From: Bradyrhizobium erythrophlei | Lineage (GTDB): Bacteria > Pseudomonadota > Alphaproteobacteria > Rhizobiales > Xanthobacteraceae | DNA: 64,000 nucleotides | Direction of reading: 5' to 3' | Assembly: GCF_900129425.1 (NCBI RefSeq) | Contig: NZ_LT670817.1 | Coordinates: 7,006,001 to 7,070,000 of the forward strand | Shown here: in pieces, positions 52,119 through 64,000 of the stretch | Layout: each line of letters opens with the position of its first letter | Position numbering within the stretch: position 1 is the stretch's first letter | Made by a program: the position numbers and the translations under genes | The notes under the pieces: generated by a model | Told to the model about the DNA's origin: nothing | What the model saw: the letters and a program-made list of their open reading frames with translations, nothing else | The model's database searches: none

Positions 52119-53012
52119 CTAGCACTGCGCGGCCTCGCGCAAATGTTCCACCAATTGCTTCGCCGGCCGCGGCAAGGATTTGAAACTGCGGGCGCAGATC
52201 GCGAGCTTGCGGTTCGCCCAGGAATCACGAATCCGGATCATCATGATCGGCATCGACCCTGCGCAACGCCTCGCGGCGGCTTCGGGCACCACCGCGATGC
52301 CGACATCGGCCGCCACCATCTGGCAGATCGCGTCGAAATCCCGCAAGCGTGCCCGGAATCTGAGGCGCGCGCCGAGCCGTGCCGCATGTCTGGCGATGTG
52401 GAGCGCAAGTGCTGTCGAATTCGTCAACCCGACGAAGTCGCAGGCACTCACCTCCCGAAAATCTATCTGGCGGCGGCCGGCAAGAGCGCCGCGCCGCGCG
52501 GCGACAAGCACCAGCCGGTCCTCGCAGAACAGAAACCGTTCCAGATTGTCCTGCAAGGCATGCTCGGCGGCAAAGCCAAGATCGGCAACCCCGGTCGCGA
52601 TCGCGGTGGCGATGTCGGTGCTTTCGCGTTCCTCGACGTCGACATTGATATCGGGATGTTCGCGCAAGAACGCCGCAAGCGCCTTCGGCAGATACTCGGA
52701 CAGTCCCGAGGTGTTGGCGAGCAAATGCACGCTGGCTTTGGCGCCGGTGGCATAAGCGGCGAGATCGCCGCGCATCATCTCGACATTGTGAAGGATGATG
52801 CGGGCGTGGTCGAGCAGGCTTTCCCCAGCCGCGGTCGGCTCGACGCCGCGGCGGCCGCGCTTCAACAGCGCGACCCCGAGCGCTGCTTCGAGGCCCTTGA
52901 TCCGCGCGCTCGCGGACGCCAGCGCCAGATGGGCGCGAAGCGCGCCGGCCGTGATGCTGCGCGCCTCGGTTACCGCGATAAACAGCTGGAGGTCGACCAG
53001 GTCGAAACGCAT
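52119..53012 (-). CDS. LysR-family transcriptional regulator
   Basis: Chosen start ATG 53012 (M-R-F-D-L-V-D-L-Q-L-F), with GACGGAAA upstream; ATG 53030 is possible. The 297-aa protein has the LysR winged HTH (VTEARSITAGALRAHLALAS, ASARIKGLEAALGVALLKRG) and a periplasmic-binding-fold effector domain (PDINVDVEERESTDIATAIA, GVADLGFAAEHA, VAADVGIAVVPEAAARR). It is divergent from the TauE-family permease gene 95 bp away, which is its likely target. Confidence 0.9.
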   Translation of the reverse strand: MRFDLVDLQLFIAVTEARSITAGALRAHLALASASARIKGLEAALGVALLKRGRRGVEPTAAGESLLDHARIILHNVEMMRGDLAAYATGAKASVHLLANTSGLSEYLPKALAAFLREHPDINVDVEERESTDIATAIATGVADLGFAAEHALQDNLERFLFCEDRLVLVAARRGALAGRRQIDFREVSACDFVGLTNSTALALHIARHAARLGARLRFRARLRDFDAICQMVAADVGIAVVPEAAARRCAGSMPIMMIRIRDSWANRKLAICARSFKSLPRPAKQLVEHLREAAQC

Positions 53013-53107
53013 GGCGATTTCCGTCAGCATCTGCCTTCGTCATAGCCGAAGGCTTGCTCCGTAAGCTGCAGATTGTGCCGATTGCCTCTATCGGTCAATG
53101 TGATCGG

Positions 53108-53866
53108 ATGTCATCCGAATCTCTCCTGATCCTCATCGCCGCGGCGTTCCTGCTTGCGGGTTTCATCAAGGGCGTGATCGGGCTTGGCCTGCCGACGGTG
53201 GCGATGGGCCTGCTTGCCGTCACCATGCCGCCGTCGCATGCGCTCGCCATCGTCATCGTGCCCGCCATCGTCACCAACATCTGGCAGACTTTTGTGGGAC
53301 CTTACCTGCGCGACATCATTCGGCGGCTGTGGCCGCTGATGGCAGGCACGGTGGTCGGGATCTGGCTGAACGCGGGCATGCTGACCGGCCCCTATGCGAG
53401 CTACGGCACCATCGTTCTCGGGGTGTTGCTGGTGATCTATGCGATTATCGGGCTGAGCAAATTCAGCTTCAAGGTCGGACGCCGTGACGAACAATGGATC
53501 GGCGCGATCATCGGCCTGCTCACCGGCGTGGTTTCCGCCGCCACCGGCGTGCAGGTGATCCCGTCGATGCCGTTCATGCAGGCGATCGGCATGGAGAAGA
53601 ACGAACTGGTGCAGGCGCTCGGGGTGTTCTTCACCGTCGCGACGCTGGCGCTTGCCTTCAATCTCACCAGTGCCGGCTTGCTGAGCGCATCGACCGCGCT
53701 GCCGGGTGCGGTGGCGATGGCAGCCGCCTTCACCGGGATGTTCATCGGGCAGGCGGTGCGCTCGCGGCTCGAGCCTGAAGCCTTTCGGCGCTGGTTCCTG
53801 ATCGCGATGATGTTGCTCGGGATCTATCTCGCGGGCAGCGCGGTTTACGAGGTTTTGGCGTCGTGA
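53108..53866 (+). CDS. TauE/SafE-family permease (sulfite/organosulfonate exporter family)
   Basis: Start ATG 53108; a longer frame begins inside the LysR promoter region. The 252-aa protein has about eight helices, with the family start FLLAGFIKGVIGLGLPTVAM and mid motif GAIIGLLTGVVSAATGVQVI, then PSMPFMQAIGMEKNELVQAL. The family exports small anions such as sulfite or sulfoacetate; the substrate is not evident. It is divergent from a LysR regulator, the usual arrangement for regulated export. Confidence 0.85.
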   Translation: MSSESLLILIAAAFLLAGFIKGVIGLGLPTVAMGLLAVTMPPSHALAIVIVPAIVTNIWQTFVGPYLRDIIRRLWPLMAGTVVGIWLNAGMLTGPYASYGTIVLGVLLVIYAIIGLSKFSFKVGRRDEQWIGAIIGLLTGVVSAATGVQVIPSMPFMQAIGMEKNELVQALGVFFTVATLALAFNLTSAGLLSASTALPGAVAMAAAFTGMFIGQAVRSRLEPEAFRRWFLIAMMLLGIYLAGSAVYEVLAS

Positions 53867-54135
53867 TTCGTGCAGCCATTGCAGTTGTCGTCGCCCGCGA
53901 ATGCAGGCGATCCAGCAAACGCAGCGTCAGTGATTGATTCGAAAAGCCGCGGCGTATTGGAGGCCGCGCTTTCGCGGGGCGTGACAACATTTGGTGTGGG
54001 CGCCGCACGCACTCTCGGTCGCGGTTGGCAGGCGCGGCCCGGCAGTCCCGGCTTACCGTCAGCACGGATCTCAATCGAACTTGTAGCCGATGCCGGGGCG
54101 CACGATAATTGGCAGCGGCCAAGGCCGACGCCTGA

Positions 54136-55083
54136 TCACTTGAACAACGGCGTGCCTGGCACGAACGCATCGAACGCCGCCCAGAATTGGGCGCGGTAGC
54201 GGTCCTGCTCCTGCAGGATTTCGTGCTTCGCGCCGGCGATCACCAGATGCGAGCCGGCACGCAGGTGATAGGCGAACTCCTCGATCGCCGGCGTCGACAC
54301 AATCGTGTCGTTGCTGGCGGCCAGCATCAGGATCGGCTGACGAATTTCCAGAGGATAGGTCGAGGCGCGGAAGCCGTGCATGGCGCGAAACGCCGTATCG
54401 GCCCACGCGACCGTCGGCGATCCGATGCCGAGCGTCGGATCTTCCTCGAGGATCGCGGCGTTACGGGCATAGCGCACGGGATCGCTGGTCAGCTGATTGT
54501 TGACGAACGACTCCGTGCCGGTCAGCGCGTCGCTGCCGCCGGGAACGTAGCGACCGCCCTGGCCGGCAAGCCGCAAAACGCGCAGCAGCGCGCGGGCCGG
54601 AAACGAGGTGCGGTGTCCGGGGAGGTCGATCATCGGCGCCGACAGCACCATACGGTCGAACCAGCGCTTGCCGGCATGCGCGACCCGCAGCATCACCGCG
54701 CCGCCCATCGAATGCGCCAGCGCGAAATGCGGCGGCGGGCAATCCGGCAGCACCACTTGCTGCACGAAGGTTTCGACGTCCGCTTCGAAATCAGAGAAAT
54801 CGCGGACATAGCCCTTGCGCGGATCGCGCAGGCGCCGCGACGAATGGCCCTGCCCGCGCCAGTCGATCATCGCTACAGCGAAACCGCGGTCGCGCAGGTC
54901 GCGCACCGTCTCGAAATATTTTTCGATCTGCTCGCCGCGCCCGGAGAAGACGCAGACCGTGCCCTTCCGGCCTGCCGGCGGCGCCCAGCGCGCAAAACGC
55001 AACTCGGCGCCGTCGGGGGTCTTGATGGTGCCGCTGACGACGTCCTCCGGGACCGGATTGGCGGGAATCGAGACCAGCGTCAT
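54136..55083 (-). CDS. Alpha/beta hydrolase, lysophospholipase/monoglyceride-lipase-like
   Basis: The 315-aa protein has the Hydrolase_4 fold: TVCVFSGRGEQIEKYFETVR (oxyanion strand), VAMIDWRGQGHSSRRL, nucleophile elbow FALAHSMGGAVML (Ser), acid in MLAASNDTIVS, and His in IAGAKHEILQEQDR. This resembles PldB/YtpA-type lysophospholipases. It is cytoplasmic by sequence. The region downstream (53867-54135, 269 bp) has no recognised gene. Confidence 0.85.
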   Translation of the reverse strand: MTLVSIPANPVPEDVVSGTIKTPDGAELRFARWAPPAGRKGTVCVFSGRGEQIEKYFETVRDLRDRGFAVAMIDWRGQGHSSRRLRDPRKGYVRDFSDFEADVETFVQQVVLPDCPPPHFALAHSMGGAVMLRVAHAGKRWFDRMVLSAPMIDLPGHRTSFPARALLRVLRLAGQGGRYVPGGSDALTGTESFVNNQLTSDPVRYARNAAILEEDPTLGIGSPTVAWADTAFRAMHGFRASTYPLEIRQPILMLAASNDTIVSTPAIEEFAYHLRAGSHLVIAGAKHEILQEQDRYRAQFWAAFDAFVPGTPLFK

Positions 55084-55156
55084 TGGGGGGACCGGCTAGG
55101 TGAGAAGTGCTGAAAATCAAGGCGGGAGCGTCAAAAAAGCGGCTCGGTCGCAGCCT

Positions 55157-55184
55157 CTTGAACGCGGTTTGACCCCTCCCATAT
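55157..55184 (+). promoter_or_regulatory. Heat-shock-type promoter of the Hsp20 gene
   Basis: CTTGAA, a 15-bp spacer and CCCATAT match the RpoH consensus CTTGAA/CCCATNT. The same bases (TTGAAC-N16-CATATC) could serve sigma-70. Start predicted near 55191. Confidence 0.55.
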
Positions 55185-55190
55185 CACCTT

Positions 55191-55304
55191 CGTGCAGGCC
55201 GCTACCAGTGTTTCGGGAAGCCGAAGCAAGGCTGCACGTTAGACGAAAGCCCGGCCCGATGGCGGGCGGGTATATTCAACAGTCGCTCAATGGAGGACTA
55301 CTCT
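55191..55304 (+). promoter_or_regulatory. ROSE-type RNA thermometer in the hsp20 5' leader
   Basis: The leader of about 114 nt folds into successive hairpins. The first has CGTGCAG (55191-55197) pairing with CTGCACG (55232-55238). A middle GC-rich hairpin follows. The last, at 55281-55299 (AGTCGCTCAATGGAGGACT), buries the GGAGG ribosome site: AGTC/GACT and CTC/GAG pair, leaving one bulged G opposite the SD. A bulged G facing the SD is the known signature of Bradyrhizobium ROSE elements, which open on heating. Confidence 0.85.
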
Positions 55305-55781
55305 ATGCGTACCTACGATCTCACCCCGTTTTATCGTTCCACCGTCGGCTTCGACCGGTTCTTTTCCCTGCTCGACCAGGCCACCGCCGACGGCAGCCCC
55401 GGCTATCCGCCCTACAATATCGAGCGCACCGGCGAGAACACCTACCGCATCAGCGTCGCGGTTTCCGGCTTCTCGCAGGGCGAGCTTTCGATCGTCGCGA
55501 AGGAAAACACGCTGACGATCAAGGGCGAAAAATCCGCCAATGAAAACGGCAGGGACACGTCCGAGGTGCTGTACCGCGGCATCGCCGCGCGCGCCTTTGA
55601 GCGGGCCTTCCAGCTTGCCGATTTCGTGGTGGTGAAAAACGCCTCGCTTGAGAACGGCCTGCTCCACGTCGATCTCGTCCGCGAGATTCCCGAGGCCAAG
55701 AAGCCCCGCAACATTCCGATTTCGACGGCCGCTCAGGCACCGCAGGTGCTCGACGGCTCGGCCGAGAAAGCCGCGGCATAA
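55305..55781 (+). CDS. Small heat-shock protein, Hsp20/IbpA family
   Basis: Start ATG 55305 (M-R-T-Y-D-L-T-P-F-Y-R-S) follows the thermometer's GGAGG; 158 aa. It opens with the IbpA-type motif FYRSTVGFDRFFSLLDQA, then the alpha-crystallin domain (YNIERTGENTYRISVAVSGF, ENTLTIKGEK, VLYRGIAARAFERAFQLADF, GLLHVDLVREIPEAKKPRNI with the I-x-I-type tail). It is an ATP-independent chaperone of the class A rhizobial sHsps. A perfect terminator follows. Confidence 0.92.
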   Translation: MRTYDLTPFYRSTVGFDRFFSLLDQATADGSPGYPPYNIERTGENTYRISVAVSGFSQGELSIVAKENTLTIKGEKSANENGRDTSEVLYRGIAARAFERAFQLADFVVVKNASLENGLLHVDLVREIPEAKKPRNIPISTAAQAPQVLDGSAEKAAA

Positions 55782-55815
55782 CGCGGTTCTTCACGCCAGG
55801 TTCTGAATGCGAAAG

Positions 55816-55840
55816 CGCCCCGGGAGACCGGGGCGTTTTT
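55816..55840 (+). terminator. Intrinsic terminator after the Hsp20 gene
   Basis: An 8-bp stem CGCCCCGG/CCGGGGCG with GAGA loop, followed by TTTTT. Confidence 0.9.
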
Positions 55841-55847
55841 GTTTTCG

Positions 55848-55926
55848 TCGTCATTCCGGGATGGTCCGAAGGACCAGACCGGAATCTCGAAATTCCGGGT
55901 TCGCGCTTTGCGCGCCCCGGAATGAC
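55848..55926. repeat. Dispersed palindromic repeat, type B, copy 1
   Basis: Starts GTCATTCCGGG and ends CGCCCCGGAATGAC, with inner GGAATCTCGAAATTCCGGGT. Shares arms with 62843-62936. Confidence 0.8.
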
Positions 55927-56097
55927 TGGGCAAATTAAGCTTCTCGATCGCGGCGCCAGTCCAGCTTGTTCACCTTCTACCGCACGCGACATCTCTGGAA
56001 TTCACTGAGCTGTGATCCCATGACGCTGTGACTGCACTGGCGAAGGCACGGTGAGAGCGCGACGTTTCAGCTGGATGATTAAGCCAGGGAGTCGCAG

Positions 56098-56871
56098 ATG
56101 CAGATAGCTCGGGTCGTCATCGCAATAGCCGTCGCCGCGCTGACCGCGGCGCTCGTCGAGTCCGCGCGCGCTCAGCAGGCCACGCCCGTCGAGGCGCGCA
56201 ACGTCGTGCTGGTGCACGGGGCATGGGCGGACGGCTCCAGCTGGGCCGAAGTGATCCCGCTGCTTCAGGCCGCCGGCCTGAAGGTCACCGCCGTGCAAAA
56301 TCCGCTGACCTCGCTCGCCGATTCCGATGCTGCGGCCCGGCGCGAATTGGCGCTCCAGGATGGTCCGACCGTGCTGGTCGCCCATTCCTCGGGCGGCACC
56401 GTCATCAGCGACGTCGGCACCGACCCGAAGGTCACCGCGCTTGTCTATGTCGCGGCGCGGGCCCCCGACGCCGGCGAGGATTTCGTCGCGCTTTCCGGGA
56501 AATATCCGGCGGGACCGGTGCGCGCGGGCGTTCAGGAGCACGATGGTTTCACCAAAATTTCGGAAGAAGCTTTTCTCAGGTCCTTCGCCAACGGCGTCGT
56601 CCACAAGAAAGCAGAGGTCCTTTACGCCGTGGAGGAACCCGCGGCCGCCGCGCTGTTCGGCGAGCGAACCACTGCGGCCGCCTGGCACTCCAAGCCGTCA
56701 TGGTACGCAGTGTCGAAGCTCGACCAGACCATCAATCCCGACCTCGAGCGATTCCTGGCCAAGCGCATGAACGCGACCACGGTGGAATTGGAGGCGGGTC
56801 ACCTGTCGCTGGTGTCCCACCCCAAAGAGGTCGCCGATCTGATCCTGGCTGCCGCCGGGCGGAAGAAGTAG
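56098..56871 (+). CDS. Secreted alpha/beta hydrolase
   Basis: A 257-aa protein with a signal peptide (ARVVIAIAVAALTAALVESA, cleavage near ARAQQ). The hydrolase core shows VVLVHGAWADGSSWAEVIPL (oxyanion H-G), nucleophile VLVAHSSGGTVISD (Ser), and the C-terminal His in LEAGHLSLVSHPKEV. This resembles the EstC/pyrethroid-hydrolase-like group with the GAWADGSSW signature. Substrate unknown; periplasmic location expected. Confidence 0.85.
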   Translation: MQIARVVIAIAVAALTAALVESARAQQATPVEARNVVLVHGAWADGSSWAEVIPLLQAAGLKVTAVQNPLTSLADSDAAARRELALQDGPTVLVAHSSGGTVISDVGTDPKVTALVYVAARAPDAGEDFVALSGKYPAGPVRAGVQEHDGFTKISEEAFLRSFANGVVHKKAEVLYAVEEPAAAALFGERTTAAAWHSKPSWYAVSKLDQTINPDLERFLAKRMNATTVELEAGHLSLVSHPKEVADLILAAAGRKK

Positions 56872-56939
56872 CATTCAACCGCGACACTGCAGACGGGTCC
56901 CCGCTTTTCGCGAGGACGACCGGTGTAGAGATGACGTTT

Positions 56940-57683
56940 CTACTCCAATCCCTGTACCTTCGGCATTTCTTGGGTTGGCTGGATTTGTGGCGCGGGCTTT
57001 GCCTCGACGACAGCGGGCGAAGTGGCTTGCGCCGGAGCCAGCCCGGCCTCAGCGGGTTTTGGCTGCACCGCGGCCGATTGCTGCGCCGGCGCGGAAGTGG
57101 GACCGGCGGCCAGCGGCTTGACTTCGCCGGCGCGCGGCACTTCACCGGCACGCAACGGCGCCGCTCTCGGTACCGGTACCGAAGGCGTGCGGCTCGCGAC
57201 CCTTGCCCCCGGTATCGGGAGCGGTGGTCGCGGCGGTCCCCTGACGGCGCTGATCGGAGGCGGCCCGACCGGACTATAGGTCGCCGTCATGTCCTCGCTG
57301 AAATTATCGCCCATCCGGTACGCCGGCATGAAGCGGATGATCCGCCCTGTGCGGGCATCGATCACCAGCCGCCCGTCGTCGCCGCCGGGGTCGATCACGG
57401 CAATGATATAGACGAGGCCGCGCTGGTGCGGAATCCCAAGCGGCGAAAACCCGCTCTGGCGGACGATGGCGTAGATTTCCGGCGGCGGCAGCAGCGCCGG
57501 TCCGTAGGGGTAGTAGCGTGGGGCGGGGGCTTCCTGCGGCACCGCGGCATAGGGGCCATCGAAGTCGGATACGGCTGCATATGGCGACCTGCCGATGCCG
57601 TAGGGCGCCAGCGTCTGCGCATGTGCGGCCGTAGCAGCGAGAACCAGCCCCGCCGACATCACCCATCCTGTATACAGTTTCAT
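56940..57683 (-). CDS. Secreted hypothetical protein with Pro/Ala-rich C-terminus
   Basis: A 247-aa protein with a signal peptide (YTGWVMSAGLVLAATAAHAQ). The middle, about 75-140, has a compact segment (IYAIVRQSGFSPLGIPHQRG, LVYIIAVIDPGGDDGRLVID, ARTGRIIRFMPAYRM) resembling a PepSY-like small domain. From about 150 it is low-complexity Pro/Ala/Val-rich, suggesting a periplasmic spacer. No family name is claimed. It is convergent with the hydrolase gene. Confidence 0.7.
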   Translation of the reverse strand: MKLYTGWVMSAGLVLAATAAHAQTLAPYGIGRSPYAAVSDFDGPYAAVPQEAPAPRYYPYGPALLPPPEIYAIVRQSGFSPLGIPHQRGLVYIIAVIDPGGDDGRLVIDARTGRIIRFMPAYRMGDNFSEDMTATYSPVGPPPISAVRGPPRPPLPIPGARVASRTPSVPVPRAAPLRAGEVPRAGEVKPLAAGPTSAPAQQSAAVQPKPAEAGLAPAQATSPAVVEAKPAPQIQPTQEMPKVQGLE

Positions 57684-58101
57684 CGCCCGTCCCTCCTGTC
57701 ACGCCCGACGCCCGGAGCATTTTTCGCTCCCTATCCCACAGGCAAGTTCAGCGCTGAATCCGGCGGTCCTTGGGCCGGATCGCGGCGCGTTTGCCTCAAA
57801 AGGCGAGGTGACCGGCGACTTTCACGTGCTTGTGTGATAGAAAAAAATTTGCCATGGTCGGAGTTAGGACAGCATCGCTGTCTCAATTGCGGAGCAACCC
57901 CGGCACAGGGATTGCAGCGCAAATGTGGCCATAGCGGCGCCAAGAAGATTGAGGCAAGGCCGTCCTTCGGGGACGCTGGACGCCCAGGCCTGAATACTGA
58001 AATTGCGGCTCGCGGAGGACAGCGGTGGCCCGGGGGGTGCCGCGAACGCCCAAGGTGCGCCGACGAAGACGGTGACCCTTGCCGGATTGAGAGGATTTAA
58101 G
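57684..58101. other. Divergent intergenic region upstream of gltB
   Basis: 418 bp between the secreted hypothetical gene and gltB. Open frames here lack family character. It probably holds the gltB promoter; a candidate operator was not identified. Confidence 0.4.
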
Positions 58102-62835
<4,734 letters not shown>

Positions 62836-62842
62836 CGTTTAA

Positions 62843-62936
62843 GCGTCATTCCGGGGCGCGCGGAGCGCGAACCCGGAATCTCGCGAAATGACATCGAGAT
62901 TCCGGGTCTGCGCCTGCGGCGCATCCCGGAATGACG
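62843..62936. repeat. Dispersed palindromic repeat, type B, copy 2
   Basis: GTCATTCCGGGGCGCGCGGA at the left and GGCGCATCCCGGAATGAC at the right, with GGAATCTCGCGAAATGACAT in the middle. It lies inside the gltB-gltD gap, shares arms with 55848-55926, and could form a large hairpin in the gltBD transcript. Confidence 0.8.
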
Positions 62937-62946
62937 GAGACCAAAT

Positions 62947-63054
62947 TTCCTCATGGTGAGGAGGCGTGCTTGCGCCGTCTCGAACCATGAGGGCACAATA
63001 AACGTCCCATCCTTCGAGACGCGGCGAAGACGCCGCTCCTCAGGATGAGGAAAT
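62947..63054. repeat. Dispersed palindromic repeat, type C
   Basis: Begins TTCCTCATGGTGAGGAGGCG and ends CGCTCCTCAGGATGAGGAAA, with TCTCGAACCATGAGGG and CCATCCTTCGAGACGCGGCG inside. It is a third palindromic type seen here once, directly before gltD. Confidence 0.75.
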
Positions 63055-63086
63055 GACGAAGCAGAGACGCAGGGACATCAGCTTTA

Positions 63087-64000
63087 ATGGGCAAGGTAAC
63101 AGGTTTTCTGGAGATCGAGCGGCACGATCGCAAATACGCGCCGGTTCCGGAGCGGGTGAAGAGCTACCATGAGTTCGTCATTCCCTTGAGCGAGAAGGAC
63201 ACCCGCGACCAGGCCGCGCGCTGCATGAATTGCGGCATTCCCTATTGCCACGGCACCGGCTCGGTGGCGCCGGGCACGCCGGGCTGCCCGGTCAACAACC
63301 AGATTCCGGATTTCAACGATCTGGTCTATCAGGGCAACTGGGAAGAAGCCTCGCGCAACCTGCACTCGACCAACAATTTTCCGGAATTCACCGGCCGCAT
63401 CTGTCCGGCGCCGTGCGAGGCCTCCTGCACGCTCAACATTGACGACAATCCGGTCACCATCAAGACCATCGAATGCGCGATCGTCGACCGCGCCTGGGAC
63501 AATGGCTGGGTCAAGCCGGAAGTCCCGTCCACCCGGACCGGCAAGAAGGTCGCCGTGGTCGGTTCGGGGCCGGCGGGCATGGCGTGCGCGCAGCAGCTCG
63601 CGCGTGCCGGCCACGACGTGCATCTGTTCGAGAAATACGCCAAGGCCGGCGGCCTGCTGCGCTACGGCATTCCCGATTTCAAGATGGAGAAACACGTCAT
63701 CGACCGCCGCGTGGCGCAGATGGAAGCCGAGGGCGTCACCTTTCACTACGGCATCCATGTCGGCGGCAGCGGACAAGGCACCATCGATCCGCGCGAACTG
63801 CTCAACCAATACGACGCGCTGGCGCTGACCGGCGGCGCCGAGGCGGCGCGCGATTTGCCGATCCCCGGCCGCGATCTCGCCGGCATTCACTTCGCGATGG
63901 ATTTCCTGCCGCAACAGAATCGCCGCGTCTCCGAGGAGCCGCTCGGCAGCGCGCCCGACATTCTCGCCGGCGGCAAGCATGTGGTGGTGATCGGCGGCGG
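63087..64000 (+). CDS. gltD: Glutamate synthase small subunit, partial
   Basis: Starts MGKVTGFLEIERHDRKYAPV; the gene runs off the right edge after about 304 codons. The N-terminal domain has the cysteine clusters that bind the 4Fe-4S centres (ARCMNCGIPYCHG, GTPGCPVNN, GRICPAPCEASCTLN). An FAD/NAD-binding domain follows (KKVAVVGSGPAGMACAQQLA, GGLLRYGIPDFKMEK) and the second nucleotide site begins KHVVVIGG at the edge. It transfers electrons from NADPH to GltB. Confidence 0.96.
   Translation, partial: MGKVTGFLEIERHDRKYAPVPERVKSYHEFVIPLSEKDTRDQAARCMNCGIPYCHGTGSVAPGTPGCPVNNQIPDFNDLVYQGNWEEASRNLHSTNNFPEFTGRICPAPCEASCTLNIDDNPVTIKTIECAIVDRAWDNGWVKPEVPSTRTGKKVAVVGSGPAGMACAQQLARAGHDVHLFEKYAKAGGLLRYGIPDFKMEKHVIDRRVAQMEAEGVTFHYGIHVGGSGQGTIDPRELLNQYDALALTGGAEAARDLPIPGRDLAGIHFAMDFLPQQNRRVSEEPLGSAPDILAGGKHVVVIGG

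Noticed and set aside
56223..58100. Plus-strand open frame of 625 codons
   Set aside because: It overlaps the alpha/beta hydrolase in another frame and the convergent secreted protein on the other strand; the sequence is Arg/Gly-rich without motifs.

Overview
The window looks like the chromosome of a GC-rich alphaproteobacterium of the Bradyrhizobium/Rhodopseudomonas lineage. The support is a CpdR-type cell-cycle regulator, a RopB/Omp25-type barrel, DUF3551 and DUF3489 small proteins, a ROSE-type RNA thermometer before an Hsp20 gene, and dispersed palindromic repeats of the kind common in Bradyrhizobium. Taxonomy and gene names rest on reading the translations; no search was run.

Layout. 1-12 kb: end of an RND efflux adaptor gene, two small secreted proteins sharing a C-terminal motif, two outer-membrane barrels, a KdpDE-like two-component pair, an exported beta-propeller with a COG4705 membrane protein, and a di-haem peroxidase. 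12-31.7 kb: an exopolysaccharide (EPS) locus in two opposed halves. The minus half has a phosphoglycosyl transferase, a GDP-mannose-epimerase-like enzyme, a beta-helix protein, an O-antigen-ligase/Wzy-like protein, a methyltransferase and an ExoF/Wza-like exporter. The plus half has a UDP-glucuronate decarboxylase-like enzyme, a WecG/TagA transferase, a Wzx flippase fused to a kinase-like domain, a polysaccharide deacetylase, a GT4 transferase, a 972-aa PRTase/kinase-like/HAD fusion and a Wzz-like protein. A LuxR-type regulator with a degenerate receiver closes it. A roughly 97-bp element is repeated just upstream of two minus-strand EPS genes.

32-48 kb is a patchwork: a coiled-coil protein with 159-bp tandem repeats, small secreted and membrane proteins, a transposase remnant, a metallophosphoesterase, a PerM/AI-2E protein, HdeD-like and LapA-like membrane proteins, a P450-like haem-thiolate protein with a Tat-type signal, an orphan solute-binding protein, an aspartokinase of unusual type, an SGNH hydrolase and several gene fragments. 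It ends at tRNA-Val(GAC).

48-64 kb looks like core genome: cpdR, an N-formylglutamate amidohydrolase, a candidate anti-Shine-Dalgarno sRNA, a HisN-type phosphatase, a TctC-type binding protein, a LysR regulator, a TauE-family permease, two alpha/beta hydrolases, an Hsp20 gene with RNA thermometer, gltB and the start of gltD. All dispersed palindromic repeats that I saw lie in this right part.

The most unusual items are the apparently exported P450, the two kinase-like fusions in the EPS operon, the paired small proteins ending in a shared YYGGPKSPMW motif, and the sRNA with two exposed anti-SD segments.
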